DNA of 55,313 bases from Azoarcus sp. (GTDB taxonomy: Bacteria; Pseudomonadota; Gammaproteobacteria; Burkholderiales; Rhodocyclaceae), in contig JAISCE010000052.1 of the NCBI GenBank assembly GCA_031265765.1, positions 1 through 55,313 on the forward strand, written 5' to 3'. The notes under the pieces were generated by a model that was not told the origin of the DNA, did no database searches, and saw only the letters and a list, made by a program, of their open reading frames with translations. Both the position numbers and the translations under genes were made by a program. Shown in pieces: positions 1-8,472 of this stretch. Every line of letters begins with the position of its first letter. Positions within the stretch are counted from its first letter, which is position 1.

Positions 1-2
1 TC

Positions 3-503
3 CGCAAGACCGGCAGCTACAGCATGCCGAAGACCCGGCCCAAGCCCAAGTCTGCCGACACGAAAGAATCGGCGGGTCTGTTCAAGTCGCTTTTCTCTGT
101 GGCCAAGACGCTCGGGCTCAACAAGAACGCCGCCGCGATCTCTGCCAACGCTGCGGTTCGCAAGGTGATGAACGTCGATGTGCTGGCGCTCATGGATCAC
201 ACCCACCTCGTGGCTGAAGATCAACACCTCTACTTCACGCCGACCGAACTCGGCAAGCGCATCGGCGTGAGCGCCCAACGGTTCAACCAACTGCTGTTCG
301 ATGCCGGGTTGCAGGGCAGCCGCGAAGGGAAGTGGGTACCCATCGAAAGCGAGGCGGCGGGGCTTTACCGCGTACTCGATACCGGCAAGCGGCACAGCGG
401 CGGCGCGATGATCCAGCAGATCAAATGGTCTGAAGCCGTGCTGCCTCGGCTCCCAAGCCAGGAGAAGGTGATCCCGTTCCCGGATGGCGGCGTGCTGGCG
501 TAG
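3..503 (+). CDS. Phage antirepressor, C-terminal part (Bro-N / KilAC type), cut by the window edge
   Basis: The reading frame is open to the left edge. Its first residues, RKTGSYS, look like the conserved end of a Bro-N domain (typically ...VLPSIRKTGSY), so the ATG at position 24 is internal and the true start lies outside the window. The remainder (about 159 residues) resembles the C-terminal DNA-binding half of phage antirepressors: a helical region with FTPTELGKRIGVSAQRFNQLL, which reads like a helix-turn-helix, then a basic and aromatic tail. Such proteins relieve prophage repression. It lies directly upstream of an integrase on the same strand, one base apart, so both probably belong to a prophage or island extending to the left. 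Family assignment is from recalled motifs. Confidence 0.7.
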   Translation, partial: RKTGSYSMPKTRPKPKSADTKESAGLFKSLFSVAKTLGLNKNAAAISANAAVRKVMNVDVLALMDHTHLVAEDQHLYFTPTELGKRIGVSAQRFNQLLFDAGLQGSREGKWVPIESEAAGLYRVLDTGKRHSGGAMIQQIKWSEAVLPRLPSQEKVIPFPDGGVLA

Positions 504-504
504 C

Positions 505-1554
505 ATGATCTCCATGCGCCCCAAAACCTCCGCCCGCGACCTGCCGCCCCGGATGCTGCGCCGTGAGCGCAGACTAAAGAGCGGCAAGCTGTGGGTGGGG
601 TACTACTACGATGGGCGCGACGAAGATGGCAAGCGCCGGGAGATTCCGCTCGGTACTGACCTGACGGCAGCCAAACGCCGATGGGCGGAGCTCGATTGCG
701 TCGCGCCACCAGCGGAAACCGGGCTGATGCGCGAGGTTTTCGACCGCTATGAGCGCGAGGTGACGCCCAAAAAATCCCCGCGATCCCAGTCTGACGATAA
801 CGTCAGATTGAAACGCCTGTGCGCGGTATTCGGCAATGTGCACATCGACGATATCACGCCCCAGCATATTGCCATCTACCGCGATCGTCGCGGCGAAACA
901 GCGCCTGTGCGCGCGAATCGGGAAATGGCCCTTTTCTCCCATGTGTTCAACATGGCCAGGGAATGGGGATTGACCGCGCATGCAAATCCCTGCCGGGGCA
1001 TCAGGCGCAACCGTGAGCGACCGCGCAAGAACTACGTCGACGATGAGGTGTGGCAGGCTGTCTACGCGGTCGCCCGCGGGGAATTGCGCGATGCAATGGA
1101 TCTGGCTTACTTGACTGGCCAGCGTCCCGCAGACGTGCTATCGATGCGATGGCCCGACATTCGTGACGGGGCGCTGGAGATATCCCAGGCGAAGACCGGC
1201 AAGCGCCTGCGGATCATCATTGAAGGGGAGCTTGCCGCCGTGCTTGAGCGCATCCGCGCGCGCGCCGTGTCGGGCATGACGATCATCGCAACGAAGAAGG
1301 GAAAACGCTTGACGTATTGCATGCGCCGGGAAAGATTCAACACTGCGCGCCTGGCGGCCATCGCCGAAGCCGAGCGCGCCGGGGATCATGCGCTGGCCGC
1401 GCGCATCAGTGAATTCCAGTTCCGGGATATTCGTCCGAAGGCTGCAAGCGATACCGATCTTGCCCACGCTTCGGCGCTGCTCGGGCACACCGGGACAACA
1501 ATCACCGAGCGCGTCTATCGCCGACGCGGCGAAATCGTGAAGCCACTGAAGTGA
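505..1554 (+). CDS. Tyrosine recombinase / phage integrase
   Basis: This 349-residue protein has the catalytic set of tyrosine integrases: Arg207 in TGQRPADVLSMRW, Lys230 in SQAKTGKRL, Arg310 in FRDIRPKAASD, His328 in LLGHTG and the nucleophile Tyr338 in TERVYRR. The first His of the usual HxxR box is Arg here, a substitution I recall in related phage integrases. An N-terminal Arm-type region and a core-binding SAM-like domain precede the catalytic domain. The ATG at 505 is chosen because it lies one base after the antirepressor stop; an ATG at 484 would overlap it and one at 514 is also possible. The gene probably catalyses integration of the element to the left. The attachment site should lie close by, most likely in the AT-rich stretch downstream. 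Confidence 0.9.
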   Translation: MISMRPKTSARDLPPRMLRRERRLKSGKLWVGYYYDGRDEDGKRREIPLGTDLTAAKRRWAELDCVAPPAETGLMREVFDRYEREVTPKKSPRSQSDDNVRLKRLCAVFGNVHIDDITPQHIAIYRDRRGETAPVRANREMALFSHVFNMAREWGLTAHANPCRGIRRNRERPRKNYVDDEVWQAVYAVARGELRDAMDLAYLTGQRPADVLSMRWPDIRDGALEISQAKTGKRLRIIIEGELAAVLERIRARAVSGMTIIATKKGKRLTYCMRRERFNTARLAAIAEAERAGDHALAARISEFQFRDIRPKAASDTDLAHASALLGHTGTTITERVYRRRGEIVKPLK

Positions 1555-1561
1555 GCCAAGG

Positions 1562-1583
1562 GTTGCGGAAACGTTTCCGCAAC
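1562..1583. repeat. Perfect 22-bp palindrome just downstream of the integrase
   Basis: The half-site GTTGCGGAAAC is followed immediately by its exact reverse complement with no loop. It starts eight bases after the integrase stop codon. There is no T-run after it, so it is not a typical intrinsic terminator. A dimeric protein-binding site (operator, excisionase or recombinase arm site) is the simplest reading, but the function is unknown. Confidence 0.6.
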
Positions 1584-1655
1584 TCGTCATAAACTACAAG
1601 CGGGAAAGTGATGCAATATATTGAAAATATTGAAAATTTATTTTTACTCAAAGTC

Positions 1656-1683
1656 ACATCAAGCGGCCTACGCGGCCATGAAC
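1656..1683 (-). CRISPR. Single degenerate type I-F CRISPR repeat
   Basis: Read on the minus strand, this 28-base stretch starts GTTCATGGCCGCGTAGGCC and continues GCTTGATGT. Type I-F repeats, as I recall them, follow GTTCACTGCCG..TAGGCAGCTTAGAAA: the 5' GTTCA, the GCCG..GTAGGC core, the GCTT and the length agree, and the GGCC/GGCC stem around a five-base GCGTA loop replaces the usual stem and GTATA loop by compensated changes. The last five bases have decayed. No second copy occurs 60 bp further on, so the array is reduced to one repeat. It lies about 130 bp downstream of the cas6f relic on the same strand, where the first repeat of an I-F array would be. Confidence 0.6.
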
Positions 1684-1816
1684 AACACAAAAACCACCAT
1701 CAAGCCAATAGCAGCAGGCATTCTTTGGAAGGACATCAGTTTCCTCCTTTCGTAACCCTCTCTAACAACCATATGATTTTTAAGATAATTTTTTGACACC
1801 CAAAAAAAGGGTTCAA
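1684..1816 (-). promoter_or_regulatory. Probable CRISPR leader remnant
   Basis: This AT-rich stretch lies between the ancestral end of the cas6f relic and the single repeat, the position of the leader in type I-F loci. Read on the minus strand it begins with a C/T-rich run and an A-rich run and ends in a GGTTTTTG stretch directly before the repeat. This resembles I-F leaders as I remember them. It has no plausible gene. Confidence 0.4.
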
Positions 1817-1818
1817 AA

Positions 1819-2100
1819 TCAGGGAACCATAGCGGATGCGCTCAAACCGTAGCTGTTGAAAAAACCTGCTTGCTGTTGGTGTACAGGCGGATCATGCCGG
1901 ATGAAAAGGCGGAAAGCTTGGCCTGTACTCTGGCTTTTCAGGCTCAAAAAAAGAAGCTCGCATTTCCGGGTACGGTCGACTTGCTTGCTTGCAGCCACAT
2001 AACTTATTCGATGATCTTTGATGAGGCACTGAATCGCCGCTTGACGTGCGTCTTCCTCGGCCTGGTAGCCATGACAGCGCATTTGCCGACGGCGTAATCC
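1819..2100 (-). pseudogene. cas6f: cas6f (csy4) C-terminal relic, type I-F CRISPR endoribonuclease
   Basis: The minus-strand frame encodes the C-terminal third of Cas6f, the enzyme that cuts type I-F pre-crRNA. It keeps the landmark blocks LKSQSTGQAFRLFIRH and FNSYGLS, and the match extends upstream of the first ATG (2088) through GLRRRQM, corresponding to the LRRRLMRRH block of Pseudomonas Csy4. The end is diagnostic: the family ends VPWF, and here the frame reads VP, then TGA where Trp (TGG) should be, then TTT (Phe), then TGA, so one point change created a premature stop just before the ancestral one. The N-terminal domain and its catalytic His are missing; homology stops at about 2100, next to a neighbouring gene's terminator. 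No other cas gene is in the window. Confidence 0.85.
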
Positions 2101-2110
2101 GTTTACGATG

Positions 2111-2144
2111 AAAAACCGCCGTGCGGGACGGCCCCGCGCGGCGG
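2111..2144 (-). terminator. Rho-independent terminator of the M48 peptidase gene
   Basis: On the minus strand a 12-base-pair GC stem (2133-2144 with 2116-2127, one G-U pair) with a 5-base loop is followed by five T. It starts about 40 bases after the stop codon of the peptidase gene. It also marks the junction with the cas6f relic. Confidence 0.8.
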
Positions 2145-2181
2145 CTGGCTGGAAGCGCGAACGAGGGCGCGCTTCTACAGC

Positions 2182-3009
2182 TTATTTCTTCTTTGTCGCA
2201 ATCAGTTCGTGAATCTTGTCGGCGCGTTCTTTCGCGCCGGGGTGACTGCTGAACAGCTTGGAACCGCTCTCGGAGCCTTCGAGATTCGCCAACTTGCGCA
2301 TGGCGCTCTCGGCCGCCGACAGTTTGTGCTTGTGGCGCTTCATGAATTCTACGCCATAGGCATCCGATTCGGATTCCTGGGCTTGCGAAAACTGCGCGTT
2401 GATGAGTTTCTCGCCCAATTCGGCAAGCGCCTTGGCGCCCAGTCCGCCTTCGGAAGCCGCTACCTTGGCGGCTGCGGAAGTGAGATATGCGGTACGCGCT
2501 TCCGCCAGGCTGTGACCAAGCTTGACGTGGCCGATCTCATGGCCTATCACGCTGCGCAACTCGTTGTCGTCGAGCAGGTCCATCAGGCCCGAATAGACGC
2601 GGATGCTCCCGTCCGCCGTGGCGAAGGCATTGATTTCGTCGGTGATGTACACCTTGAAGTTGAGCTCCAGACCATCTTCATTGGCCAGATTCCTGGTGAG
2701 CCGTACAAGGCGCTTGGCATACTTCTTGTCGGTGGCCGGGGCCACCTGGTTCGTATTGTCCATCTCGGTGACCACCTGCAAGGTCACTGCCTGTAATTCC
2801 GTATCGCTGATCGACACTGCCTTGAAGACATCGGTCGCGGCAGACAGGCGCGCTTCATTTTTCGAGTCCGTCCCCGCGGAAACGTCTTCGGACTGGGCGG
2901 ATTCCACAACGCTCGAAAGCGCCGCCGCGCCATCCCCTTCGGTAGACAGGCAAGCGGAGAGCAACAATGTGGCAAACAAACTGCTACAAACGGCAACATG
3001 ACGGTTCAT
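2182..3009 (-). CDS. M48 family metalloprotease, lipoprotein
   Basis: The product is a 275-residue zinc metallopeptidase. The zinc motif HEIGH is at residues 157-161 and the third ligand is probably the Glu in QESESDAYG (about residue 214), the arrangement in M48B (BepA/LoiP-like) enzymes, which act on outer-membrane proteins. An N-terminal signal ends in the lipobox LLSAC (Cys20), so it should be a periplasmic lipoprotein. The start at 3009 is chosen because it begins the signal peptide and has GGAAGA just upstream; a longer frame has no signal. It is monocistronic, followed by a strong terminator, and divergent from rnfA. The substrate cannot be read from sequence. Confidence 0.88.
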   Translation of the reverse strand: MNRHVAVCSSLFATLLLSACLSTEGDGAAALSSVVESAQSEDVSAGTDSKNEARLSAATDVFKAVSISDTELQAVTLQVVTEMDNTNQVAPATDKKYAKRLVRLTRNLANEDGLELNFKVYITDEINAFATADGSIRVYSGLMDLLDDNELRSVIGHEIGHVKLGHSLAEARTAYLTSAAAKVAASEGGLGAKALAELGEKLINAQFSQAQESESDAYGVEFMKRHKHKLSAAESAMRKLANLEGSESGSKLFSSHPGAKERADKIHELIATKKK

Positions 3010-3336
3010 GACTATTCTTCCAGTGAAATCAAGTTGAAAACGCAGCAATTCCATTAAGAATGCCGCTCGCGTCGAAAACAACCAGCATTCTACCAATATG
3101 CAACTAATAGTCCACACTATTTTGTGTCGTGTTCCAGCCCGCCGCCTGCCAGCCCAGCCGAATGAAAGCCGCCGATTCGCATCGCGGACGGATCGCCGTT
3201 ACCCTGCCGGCCCACCGAAGCCGGAAACAGAACGGTCATGCCGTCGCTGCGCCGCGCGACACCGCGCAGCGCAGCACTTGAGTCCCCCCGCCCGTTAAGC
3301 GATAATCGTAAGGTTTTTCCCGTTCATACCGACTCC
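3010..3336. other. Divergent intergenic region between the M48 gene and rnfA
   Basis: This 327-bp stretch must carry the promoters of both divergent genes. The half nearer the peptidase gene is AT-richer, including a TAGAAT-like hexamer on the minus strand near 3090. I see no convincing promoter pair, RNA gene or operator, and reading frames across it have no recognisable content. Confidence 0.5.
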
Positions 3337-3918
3337 ATGAGTTATCTTTTCGTCGTCCTGAGCGCCGTCCTCGTCAACAACGTCGTGTTCGTCCGCATCC
3401 TCGGGCTGTGCCCGTTCATGGGCGTCTCGAAAAAGCTCGAGACCGCCCTCGGCATGGGCATGGCAACCACCTTCGTGCTCACCGTCGCCTCCGGGACGAG
3501 TTACCTCATCGACCACTATCTGCTCGCGCCCTTCGATATCGCCTACCTGCGCACACTGGCTTTCATCATCGTCATTGCGGCCATCGTACAGATCACCGAG
3601 CTCGTCATTCACAAAACCAGCCCGCTGCTGCAACAAGTGCTCGGCATCTACCTGCCGCTCATCACTACCAATTGCGCCGTGCTCGGCATTCCGCTGCTGA
3701 GCGCCGGTCTCGGGCATGGACTGCTCGAATCCCTGCTGTTCGGCTTCGGTTCCGCCGCCGGATTCACCCTCGCCCTGATCCTGTTCGCCGGCATCCGCGA
3801 GCACCTCGAAGGGGCCGACGTTCCCCTGCCGTTCCGGGGCGTCCCCATCGCCATGATGACGGCTGGCTTCATGAGCCTCGCCTTCATGGGCTTCGCCGGA
3901 CTGGATCGTTTCCACTGA
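3337..3918 (+). CDS. rsxA: Rnf electron transport complex subunit A
   Basis: RnfA (RsxA) is an integral membrane subunit of the Rnf complex, which couples electron transfer between ferredoxin and NAD to ion transport. The 193-residue product starts [29 protein letters not shown], all family signatures, and has about six membrane segments. The ILGLCP block is shared with RnfE (7764-8456), its paralogue, and holds the Cys thought to bind a membrane iron-sulfur centre. The ATG at 3337 matches the family start; an upstream in-frame ATG does not. It is the first gene of rnfABCDGE. Confidence 0.95.
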   Translation: MSYLFVVLSAVLVNNVVFVRILGLCPFMGVSKKLETALGMGMATTFVLTVASGTSYLIDHYLLAPFDIAYLRTLAFIIVIAAIVQITELVIHKTSPLLQQVLGIYLPLITTNCAVLGIPLLSAGLGHGLLESLLFGFGSAAGFTLALILFAGIREHLEGADVPLPFRGVPIAMMTAGFMSLAFMGFAGLDRFH

Positions 3919-3983
3919 AATGCGCCGCCGCCCTGTTCCGGCTCCCGCCCCGCCCGCCTGACCGGCCCCGATTCCCTCCGTCA

Positions 3984-4529
3984 ATGTTCGCCGCCCTGAT
4001 TGTCATGACCGGAATCGCCATCGCGCTCGGCGCGGCGCTGGGTTATGCCGCTTTCCATTTCAAGGTCGAAGGCAACCCCATCGCCGAGCAGATCGATGCC
4101 ATTCTTCCGCAAACCCAATGCGCCCAATGCGGCTACCCTGGCTGCAAGCCCTATGCCGAAGCCGTCGCCAGCAGCGAAGCCGAAATCAACCTCTGCACAC
4201 CCGGCGGCGACGATGGCGCGCGCAAGCTCGCCGAACTCCTCGGACGCGAGTTCAAGCCACGCGGCGTCACCGTCGAAAAACCGAAAACCGTCGCGCTGAT
4301 CGACGAGCAAACCTGCATCGGCTGCACCCTGTGCATCCAGGCTTGCCCGGTCGATGCCATCGTCGGCTCGGCGAAACAAATGCATACCGTCGTCAGCCGG
4401 ATCTGCACCGGCTGCGAACTCTGCCTGCCGCCCTGCCCCGTCGATTGCATCGCGCTGGTGGAAGAACCGCGCACCCCGCAAAACTGGCGCTGGAAATACC
4501 CGGTCACCGGCCTCAAGGTGGTGGCATGA
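3984..4529 (+). CDS. rnfB: Rnf electron transport complex subunit B (ferredoxin-like)
   Basis: RnfB is the iron-sulfur subunit that takes electrons from ferredoxin. The 181-residue product begins with one membrane anchor (residues 1-22), followed by the Fe-S domain with Cys46, Cys49, Cys54 and Cys71, then two 4Fe-4S ferredoxin motifs, [12 protein letters not shown] and [12 protein letters not shown]. Many RnfB proteins carry more clusters; this is the short two-ferredoxin form usual in proteobacteria. The start at 3984 gives the conserved hydrophobic N-terminus. Its stop overlaps the start of rnfC (ATGA), implying translational coupling. Confidence 0.95.
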   Translation: MFAALIVMTGIAIALGAALGYAAFHFKVEGNPIAEQIDAILPQTQCAQCGYPGCKPYAEAVASSEAEINLCTPGGDDGARKLAELLGREFKPRGVTVEKPKTVALIDEQTCIGCTLCIQACPVDAIVGSAKQMHTVVSRICTGCELCLPPCPVDCIALVEEPRTPQNWRWKYPVTGLKVVA

Positions 4530-6073
4530 TCCAGCGCCTGTTCCGTTTCCGGGGCGGTATCGAGCCGGCCCCCCACAAACGGGAATCCTCCGCCGCGCCG
4601 ATCCGCCCCGCGCCGCTGCCCCCGAAACTGGTCGTGCCGCTGATCCAGAGCAGCCGCGGCGCGGCGCGCACCATCGTCACCGTCGGCGACAAAGTCCTCA
4701 AAGGCCAATGCATCGGCGAACCCGAAGGCGCGGGCGGCACTGCCATCCACGCGCCGACTTCCGGGGCCGTCACGGAAATTGGACGCTACCCGATGGCCCA
4801 TCCGTCCGGACTGGCATCGCTGGCCATCGTGCTGGAGTCCGACGGCGAAGAACGCTGGATCACGCCCGAACCGCTCGACCCCGCCCACGCCAGCCGCGAA
4901 GAACTTCTCCTGCGCATCCAGGCCAGCGGCATCGTCGGCATGGGCGGCGCGGTCTTTCCCAGCCACATCAAGATCGGCAAGGACGCCGCCATCGAAACGC
5001 TGGTCATCAACGGCGCGGAGTGCGAACCCTGGATCACCTGCGACGATCGCTTGATGCGCGAACGCGCCGCCGACATCCTGGCCGGCGCGAAAATCCTCTG
5101 CCTGCTCAACGGCGCACGCCGGATATTGATCGGCATCGAAGACAACAAGCCCGAAGCCATCGCCGCAATGACCGCCGCCGCGCGCGAATCCCACGGCGGC
5201 GGCGAGGCCGGCGTCGATGTCGAAATCGTCCCCATCCCCGCGCGCTACCCCGCGGGCGGCGAAAAACAGCTGATCCGCGTCCTCACCGGCATCGAAGTCC
5301 CCGCCGGCAAAATCGCCGGCGATTTCGGCGTCCAATGCTTCAACGTCGGTACCGCGCATGCGGTCTGCCGCGCCCTCGCGCATGGCGAGGCCATGATTTC
5401 GCGCATCGTCACCGTCACCGGCAATGTCGAACGGCCCGGCAATTACGAAGTCCTGCTCGGTACGCCGATCTCCAGTCTCCTCGCGCTCTGCGGCGTCCGG
5501 CCCGGCACCGACCGCACGCTCATGGGCGGCCCCATGATGGGTTTCACCCTGCCCAGTCTCGATGCGCCGATCACCAAGGGCAGCAATTGCATCATCGCCG
5601 CCTCGCCCGCGCTCTTTCCGCCGCCGCCGCCCGAACAGGCCTGCATCCGTTGCGGCACTTGCGCGCACGCCTGCCCCATCGGTCTGCAACCGTTCGAGCT
5701 TTATTGGGCCAGCCGCGCCAAACGCTTCGACGACGCCAACCGCTACCACATCTTCGACTGCATCGAATGCGGCTGCTGCGCCTATGTCTGCCCGGCCCAC
5801 ATTCCGCTCGTCGATTATTTCCGCTTCGCCAAGAGTGAGATTCGCGCCCGCGACGAGGAACAGAAAGCCGCCAGCCAGGCGCGCGCGCGATTTGAATCCC
5901 GCCTCGCCCGGCTGGAACGCGAAAAAGCCGAAAAAGCCGCGCGCCTGGCGGCCAAGGCCGCCGAAACCCGCGCCAGCCTCGCCGCAGGCGACGCCGCGCT
6001 GATCGCCGCCGCCGTCCAGCGAACCCAGGCGCAGTCCCCGGACGACGCCACGACACCGCCCGACCCGATATGA
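4526..6073 (+). CDS. rnfC: Rnf electron transport complex subunit C (NADH-binding)
   Basis: RnfC is the peripheral NADH-oxidising subunit, related to NuoF. The 515-residue product has the N-terminal RnfC barrel-sandwich segment, the SLBB and NADH/FMN-binding central region ([28 protein letters not shown]), and two 4Fe-4S motifs, [12 protein letters not shown] near residue 372 and [12 protein letters not shown] near residue 412. The C-terminus is a charged, Ala-rich, probably coiled-coil tail of about 80 residues, as in gammaproteobacterial RnfC, but short. It overlaps rnfB and rnfD by ATGA. Confidence 0.95.
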   Translation: MIQRLFRFRGGIEPAPHKRESSAAPIRPAPLPPKLVVPLIQSSRGAARTIVTVGDKVLKGQCIGEPEGAGGTAIHAPTSGAVTEIGRYPMAHPSGLASLAIVLESDGEERWITPEPLDPAHASREELLLRIQASGIVGMGGAVFPSHIKIGKDAAIETLVINGAECEPWITCDDRLMRERAADILAGAKILCLLNGARRILIGIEDNKPEAIAAMTAAARESHGGGEAGVDVEIVPIPARYPAGGEKQLIRVLTGIEVPAGKIAGDFGVQCFNVGTAHAVCRALAHGEAMISRIVTVTGNVERPGNYEVLLGTPISSLLALCGVRPGTDRTLMGGPMMGFTLPSLDAPITKGSNCIIAASPALFPPPPPEQACIRCGTCAHACPIGLQPFELYWASRAKRFDDANRYHIFDCIECGCCAYVCPAHIPLVDYFRFAKSEIRARDEEQKAASQARARFESRLARLEREKAEKAARLAAKAAETRASLAAGDAALIAAAVQRTQAQSPDDATTPPDPI

Positions 6074-7071
6074 GCTCCCCCCATATCCGCCAACCCGCCA
6101 GCGTGCGGCACATCATGTTCACCGTGCTGCTCGCGCTCGTCCCCGGCATCGCCGCCTATGTCTGGCAAATCGGCGCGGGCATCCTGCTCAATCTCGCCAT
6201 CGCCAGTGCGACGGCGCTGGCCGCCGAAACCCTCGTCCTCAAGTTGCGCAGGCGGCCCGTCGCCATCACCGTGGGCGACGGATCGGCCCTCGTCACCGCC
6301 TGGCTCGTCGCGCTCGCGCTGCCCTGCATCGTCCCTTGGTGGCTTACCGTCATCGCGGCGCTCATTGCCATTGTCGGCGCCAAGCATCTTTACGGCGGCA
6401 TCGGACAAAACCCCTTTAACCCCGCGATGATCGCCTACTGCGCGATGATCGTAGCCTATCCCGCGATCATGTCCCAATGGCCCGCCGCGGGCGATACCGA
6501 TTTCGCCGTCCAACTCCAGCTCATCCTCGGCGGCAGCCGCGAAATCGACGGCATCACCGGCGCCACCGCGCTCGACGCCATGCGCACCGGACTGCGCAGC
6601 CACAGCGAGGTCAACGCCATCCTCGCCACCAGCGCTTTCGGCTTTGCGGGCGGACGCGGCTGGGAATGGATCGCCGCAGGCTACCTCCTCGGCGGCGGCT
6701 TTCTCCTTACGCGGCGCATCATCGCCTGGCGGCTGCCGCTCGGCTTCATCGCCGGACTGGGCGGCACCGCGGCCCTGTTTTGGTTCATCTCGCCCGAACG
6801 CTTCCCTTCTCCGCTCTTTCATCTCGCCAGCGGCGGCGCGATGCTGGCGGCCTTCTTCATCGTCACCGATCCCGTCACCAGTGCTACCACTCCGCGCGGC
6901 AAGCTCATTTTCGCCGCGGGCGTCGGCATCATCGCCTGGATCGTCCGCAGTTTCGGCGCATATCCCGAAGGCATCGCCTTCGGCGTCCTGCTCATGAATA
7001 TCTGCGTTCCCTGGATCGACCGCCACACCCAACCCGCCGTCTTCGGACAGCGGCAGGAGACGCGATCATGA
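6070..7071 (+). CDS. rnfD: Rnf electron transport complex subunit D
   Basis: RnfD is a membrane subunit of the NqrB/RnfD family with covalently bound FMN. The 333-residue product has about nine hydrophobic segments and the flavinylation motif TGAT (residues 163-166, in DGITGATALDAMRT), where Thr166 would carry FMN. The stretch GGIGQNPFNPAM is a family hallmark. ATGA overlaps at both ends place it in a tightly coupled operon. ApbE, required for flavinylation, is encoded at 52881-53990. Confidence 0.94.
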   Translation: MSSPHIRQPASVRHIMFTVLLALVPGIAAYVWQIGAGILLNLAIASATALAAETLVLKLRRRPVAITVGDGSALVTAWLVALALPCIVPWWLTVIAALIAIVGAKHLYGGIGQNPFNPAMIAYCAMIVAYPAIMSQWPAAGDTDFAVQLQLILGGSREIDGITGATALDAMRTGLRSHSEVNAILATSAFGFAGGRGWEWIAAGYLLGGGFLLTRRIIAWRLPLGFIAGLGGTAALFWFISPERFPSPLFHLASGGAMLAAFFIVTDPVTSATTPRGKLIFAAGVGIIAWIVRSFGAYPEGIAFGVLLMNICVPWIDRHTQPAVFGQRQETRS

Positions 7072-7760
7072 CGACGGAAACCGGCCAAACCCCGCCCGCT
7101 CGCCTCCCGGCCTCGCTGCGCAGCGCGCTCGCCCCCGCCCTGGGGCTGGCGGTCTTCACCCTTGTCTTCACAGCCCTCATGGCCTTCACCTACGATGCGA
7201 CGCGCGAACGCATCGCCGCCGCGACCGAAGCGCAGCAAATGCGCCTCATCGACGAAATCCTGCCCCGCGGACAATACGACAACGCCTTGCTCAAGGATGC
7301 CGTCACCGCCGCGCCCCCCGCCAACGTCAAGCGCATCTGGCGCGCGCGGCGCGGCGGCGCGCCCATCGCTCTCGTTTTTGAAACCTTCGCCGACGACGGC
7401 TACGGCGGGCGCATCGAACTCATCGTTTCCCTCGGCATCGACGGCAAGATCGGCGGCGCGCGCGTCAGTTTCCACAAAGAGACGCCGGGTCTGGGCGACT
7501 ACATCGACCCGGCCCGCGACCGCGACAAAGCCAAGCCCTGGATCGGGCAGTTCAGCGGCGCGGACGCCACCCTGCCCCCGACGCACTGGGTCATCAAGAA
7601 AGACGGCGGCGCATTCGACTACCGCGCCGGCGCGACCATCAGCGCCCGCGCCGTCACGCACGCGCTCGGCCAGAGCGCCGCCTGGGCCGCCGCGCGGCGC
7701 GACGCGATCTTCGCCGCTCCCGCCGGCTCGCACGTAGACGCGGACGCACAACGGGAGTAG
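7068..7760 (+). CDS. rnfG: Rnf electron transport complex subunit G (FMN-binding)
   Basis: RnfG is an FMN-binding subunit with one N-terminal membrane anchor and a periplasmic domain. In this 230-residue product the anchor is at about residues 20-42. The FMN attachment motif GAT, in RAGATISARAV, puts the acceptor Thr at residue 190. HKETPGLGDYI is the family's conserved loop. The start at 7068 overlaps the rnfD stop (ATGA), and rnfE begins three bases downstream. Confidence 0.94.
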   Translation: MTTETGQTPPARLPASLRSALAPALGLAVFTLVFTALMAFTYDATRERIAAATEAQQMRLIDEILPRGQYDNALLKDAVTAAPPANVKRIWRARRGGAPIALVFETFADDGYGGRIELIVSLGIDGKIGGARVSFHKETPGLGDYIDPARDRDKAKPWIGQFSGADATLPPTHWVIKKDGGAFDYRAGATISARAVTHALGQSAAWAAARRDAIFAAPAGSHVDADAQRE

Positions 7761-7763
7761 ACC

Positions 7764-8456
7764 ATGCGCATTCAACACATCAAGGAAAGCGCCCGCAACG
7801 GCCTGTGGCGGCAAAATCCCGGCCTTGCCCAGATACTCGGTCTGTGCCCTATCCTCGCCGTCAGCACCAACATCGTCAACGCCGTCAGCCTGGGGCTTGC
7901 CACCGTCATGGCCATGGCTCTCTCGAATCTCGCCGTCTCCGCCCTGCGGCGCTGGATCGCCTACGAGATCCGCATCCCCGTCTTCATCCTCATCATCGCC
8001 GCGCTGGTCACGGTGCTCGACCTCGCCTTCAACGCTTATTTCCATAGCCTCTATCTGCTGCTCGGCATCTTCATCCCGCTCATCACCACCAATTGCATCG
8101 TCCTCGCCCGCGCCGAAGCCTTCGCGGCCCGCAATGGCGCGCTGGAATCGACTTTCGATGGCATCATGATGGGCCTGGGCCTCGTCTGGGTGCTCGCACT
8201 CCTCGGCGCGCTGCGCGAACTCATCGGCAGCGGCACCCTTTTGTCCGGCATCGACATGGTCGTCCCCGGACTGTCGGCCATCCAGGTCTTCGGCGACGAC
8301 TATCCCGGTTTCCTGCTCGCCGTCCTCCCGCCGGGCGCGTTTTTCATCCTCGGCTGCCTCATCGCCGCCTACAATGCCATCAACGCTCATCGCGCCGCGC
8401 GGATACTGCCCGAACCCGTTCCCGCCGCGCCGCCTCAATCCGCCGCCGTGGACTGA
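7764..8456 (+). CDS. rsxE: Rnf electron transport complex subunit E
   Basis: RnfE (RsxE) is the inverted-topology paralogue of RnfA. The 230-residue product has about six membrane segments, the Cys-containing ILGLCPILAVS block and the N-terminal NGLWRQNPG signature. It starts three bases after the rnfG stop. As the last membrane subunit it completes the complex; nth follows 16 bases later, a linkage seen in several proteobacterial rnf operons. Confidence 0.95.
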   Translation: MRIQHIKESARNGLWRQNPGLAQILGLCPILAVSTNIVNAVSLGLATVMAMALSNLAVSALRRWIAYEIRIPVFILIIAALVTVLDLAFNAYFHSLYLLLGIFIPLITTNCIVLARAEAFAARNGALESTFDGIMMGLGLVWVLALLGALRELIGSGTLLSGIDMVVPGLSAIQVFGDDYPGFLLAVLPPGAFFILGCLIAAYNAINAHRAARILPEPVPAAPPQSAAVD

Positions 8457-8472
8457 ACCGGGCCGCCCAAAC

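Noticed and set aside
1684..1816. Small plus-strand frame over the AT-rich stretch (1608-1796)
   Set aside because: No ribosome-binding site and low-complexity content; the stretch is better explained as a CRISPR leader remnant.
4151..5800. A 549-residue antisense frame over rnfB and rnfC
   Set aside because: It is a codon-bias shadow; the plus-strand genes have all expected Fe-S motifs.
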